From Clostridia bacterium (GTDB lineage: Bacteria; Bacillota; Clostridia; Oscillospirales; CAG-272), in NCBI GenBank assembly GCA_017502875.1, contig JAFVUF010000013.1:1-61944 (forward strand): DNA of 61,944 nucleotides, read 5' to 3'. The notes below the pieces were generated by a model, which was given only the letters and a program-made list of their open reading frames with translations, ran no database searches and was not told the origin of the DNA. The translations under genes and the position numbers were made by a program. This document shows, piece by piece, positions 59,809 through 61,944 of this stretch (the stretch's first letter is position 1; every line of letters begins with the position of its first letter).

Positions 59809-61944
59809 ATGCTTGAAATACGCAACGTGACTAAAATTTACCGTTCAAAAGCAGGTAATGAGGTCAAGGCGCTTGACAACGTAAGCGTTACCTTCCCCGA
59901 AACCGGAATGGTCTTTATTCTCGGTAAGTCGGGAAGCGGTAAGTCTACGCTACTTAACGTTATCGGCGGTCTTGACGGCTGCGACGACGGTGAATTCATC
60001 ATCAAGGGCAAGTCCTCAAAGGATTTCGCCGGCTCCGACTTTGACGCCTACCGAAACACCTTCATAGGCTTCATATTCCAGGAGTACAACATTCTCGACG
60101 ACTTTACCGTCGGCGCAAACATCGGCCTCGCTCTTGAGCTTCAGGGCAAAAAGGCGACGAATGATAAGATTACCGAGATACTCACTCAGGTTGAGCTTAC
60201 CGAATACGCTAAGCGTAAGCCTAACGAGCTTTCCGGCGGTCAGAAGCAGAGAATCGCTATCGCTCGAGCGCTTGTTAAGGACCCTGAGATTATTATGGCT
60301 GACGAGCCGACAGGAGCACTTGACTCCAACACCGGTAAGCAGATATTCGACACCTTAAAGCAGCTTTCCAAAACCAAGCTCGTCGTAATCGTTTCTCACG
60401 ACAGAGACTTCGCCGAGAGATACGCGGACCGTATTATTGAAATGAAGGACGGTCAGATTGACAGCGACGTTACCAAGCACGAGGTTGACGCAAAGGCTGT
60501 AAGCGACGGTATTCTTCAGATGAACGATAACCTTCTCAAAATCGAGAAGGGCTATCAGCTTACCCCAAAGGACGTTGAGCTTATTAACGAGTATCTTCGC
60601 ACCCGTGAGACCGATATCATCGTTTCGGGAGACAAGAGACTCAATGATAGCGTAAGAAACGTTGCGGGTATTTCTCAGGATAACAAGTCGTCCGTCTTTA
60701 ATTCAACCGATCCCGAAAAGGACGTTAAGGTCAAAAAGTACGACGGCAAGCAGACTAAGTTCATTCGCTCCAGCCTTCCTATGAAGAACGCGGTGAAGAT
60801 GGGCTCAAGCTCTCTCGGACACAAGAAGGTCCGTCTGGTATTTACAATCTTCCTCTCTCTGATAGCGTTCGCTCTGTTCGGCTTTGCCGATACCCTCGGA
60901 GCTTACGACAAGATAACCGCCGCAACGAATTCAATAGTTGACACACAGATTAAAAACGCTTCGTTCTCCGTCGGTGTCAAGTACGAGTCTTGGTCTAAGG
61001 GCGAGCTTAAAGATACCGATTACGAGGGTGCTTCGATGAGCTTAAACGACCTTTCGGCGCTCAATCAGAAGCTCGGCGTTAATTTCACTCCCGTATTTAA
61101 CGGAAGCACCAATATGAACGCAGCTATTCCGCTTACGGAAAATATGAAGTCAACGTCAAAGATTAACAATCAGGCTTATGAAGGAAAGCTTTACGGTTTT
61201 GCTCCCATGACTGCCGAAAAGCTCACCGAGCTTGGATTTGAGTACGTTGGCGTTCTTCCCGCTACTGATAATGAAATCGCGATAAGTAAGTTCATGTACG
61301 AGCAGTTCAAGGCTAACGGCTTCAGAAACTCCCGTGAAAACGAGGAGGTCAGCGCTGAGAATCTCACAATGGATGCAAGCAGTGATAATTCTATCATAGG
61401 TAAGCATCTTACCATGCGTGTCGGTATGGGCGAGTACACCTACAAAATAACCGCAATTATCGATACTAAGTTTGAATACGACAGATATCAGAGCTACATA
61501 CCAAGCGACAGCGACTCGCAGGGCGGTAATCAGGGCGGTGAAGAAGGCAACGCGCTTATTGATATGGTTATGTTAAAGGAGCTTGCCAACACCCTTCACT
61601 ACGGCTACCACTGCCTCGGCTACGTTACCGAGAATGCTATCACCACAATGTCCAGAAATATGGAAAAGTGGTGGAGCGAGTCCGCTCAGCTCGGCGAAAG
61701 CATGTATTGGAGTGCTAATCTCAAGACCGACTCCTCGTCTGACGATATGTTCGGAGGAGGCAGCTTGTATCTGGGCAGAGTCGGTAATTCCGAGCTTATC
61801 CCCGTTATCGGAAACGATAAGATAACCTGGCTTGACGGCAAGACCTCTCTCGGTGATAAGGAAATGCTCGTTTCCTCCGAAATACTTAGCCAGGCGATGA
61901 ATAAATCATCGGTAAACAAGTATGACACTCTTGTCGCCGCGCTT
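59809..61944 (+). CDS. Fused ABC transporter ATPase-permease, 3' end outside window
   Basis: 712 residues visible; the frame is open to the window edge. The ATPase has Walker A GKSGSGKST (about residue 40), signature LSGGQKQRI, Walker B IIMADEPTGALD and switch VSHDRDF. A first membrane helix lies near residues 345-365, followed by a large extracytoplasmic domain, as in MacB/FtsX-type exporters. In this class the ATPase and permease are one chain. Substrate is unknown; antimicrobial peptides or lipoproteins are typical for relatives. GGGAGG precedes the ATG. Confidence 0.88.
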   Translation, partial: MLEIRNVTKIYRSKAGNEVKALDNVSVTFPETGMVFILGKSGSGKSTLLNVIGGLDGCDDGEFIIKGKSSKDFAGSDFDAYRNTFIGFIFQEYNILDDFTVGANIGLALELQGKKATNDKITEILTQVELTEYAKRKPNELSGGQKQRIAIARALVKDPEIIMADEPTGALDSNTGKQIFDTLKQLSKTKLVVIVSHDRDFAERYADRIIEMKDGQIDSDVTKHEVDAKAVSDGILQMNDNLLKIEKGYQLTPKDVELINEYLRTRETDIIVSGDKRLNDSVRNVAGISQDNKSSVFNSTDPEKDVKVKKYDGKQTKFIRSSLPMKNAVKMGSSSLGHKKVRLVFTIFLSLIAFALFGFADTLGAYDKITAATNSIVDTQIKNASFSVGVKYESWSKGELKDTDYEGASMSLNDLSALNQKLGVNFTPVFNGSTNMNAAIPLTENMKSTSKINNQAYEGKLYGFAPMTAEKLTELGFEYVGVLPATDNEIAISKFMYEQFKANGFRNSRENEEVSAENLTMDASSDNSIIGKHLTMRVGMGEYTYKITAIIDTKFEYDRYQSYIPSDSDSQGGNQGGEEGNALIDMVMLKELANTLHYGYHCLGYVTENAITTMSRNMEKWWSESAQLGESMYWSANLKTDSSSDDMFGGGSLYLGRVGNSELIPVIGNDKITWLDGKTSLGDKEMLVSSEILSQAMNKSSVNKYDTLVAAL

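Overview
The window is a stretch of a Bacillota chromosome, most likely from a gut-type Clostridia species. The evidence is strong GGAGG-type ribosome sites, many TTGACA-N17-TATAAT promoters, an rRNA-operon leader of Firmicutes type at the left edge, an azlCD pair, a sodium-pump decarboxylase beta subunit, DUF1846 and BspA-like leucine-rich repeat proteins. No species assignment is possible from the sequence alone.

Layout. (1) 1-18.3 kb is host DNA. It holds the leader of an rRNA operon leaving the window on the left, a membrane protein, a P-loop ATPase, a GNAT acetyltransferase, a decarboxylase beta subunit with a 50-residue gamma-like partner, tRNA-Leu(CAA), a TtcA-family tRNA thiolase and mannonate dehydratase. 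A potABCD polyamine transporter operon follows, then a five-gene operon (acidic protein, LRR protein, YbaK, AzlC, AzlD), a DUF1846 protein and TspO. (2) 18,328-57,762 is a complete-looking 39.4-kb prophage integrated in the 3' end of a tRNA-His gene, bounded by a 17-bp direct repeat. (3) 57.8-61.9 kb is host DNA again: tRNA-His, tRNA-Arg, a PutP-type symporter and the start of a fused ABC ATPase/permease.

The prophage encodes a short-tailed (podovirus-like) virion. Reading leftwards (minus strand), the early operon starts at a control region near 53 kb. It runs through a Cro-like regulator, an excisionase-like protein, a PcfK/PcfJ pair, a DUF3102 protein, a replication initiator, an ASCH protein, a Lar-like anti-restriction protein and a lipoprotein, and ends with a sigma-like late activator at 42 kb. 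Directly after it lies a late promoter with two 26-bp direct repeats and an odd expanded tRNA-like element. The late operon follows: terminase, portal, scaffold, capsid, connector, nozzle, fibres, membrane proteins, an internal virion protein and a 2548-residue polyvalent ejection protein carrying two zincin motifs and nuclease-like modules. The lysogeny side (53.2-57.6 kb) has a repressor, a convergent ImmA-type protease, two candidate lysogenic-conversion membrane proteins, two paralogous small HTH proteins and a tyrosine integrase. No endolysin is recognisable.

The most unusual signals are the tRNA-like element in the late leader, a consensus-promoter small RNA antisense to the early operon, the shared operators that tie the far-left DUF6514-like gene to the lysogeny switch, the swappable modules of the giant protein, and a 16-bp palindrome family scattered through the prophage.
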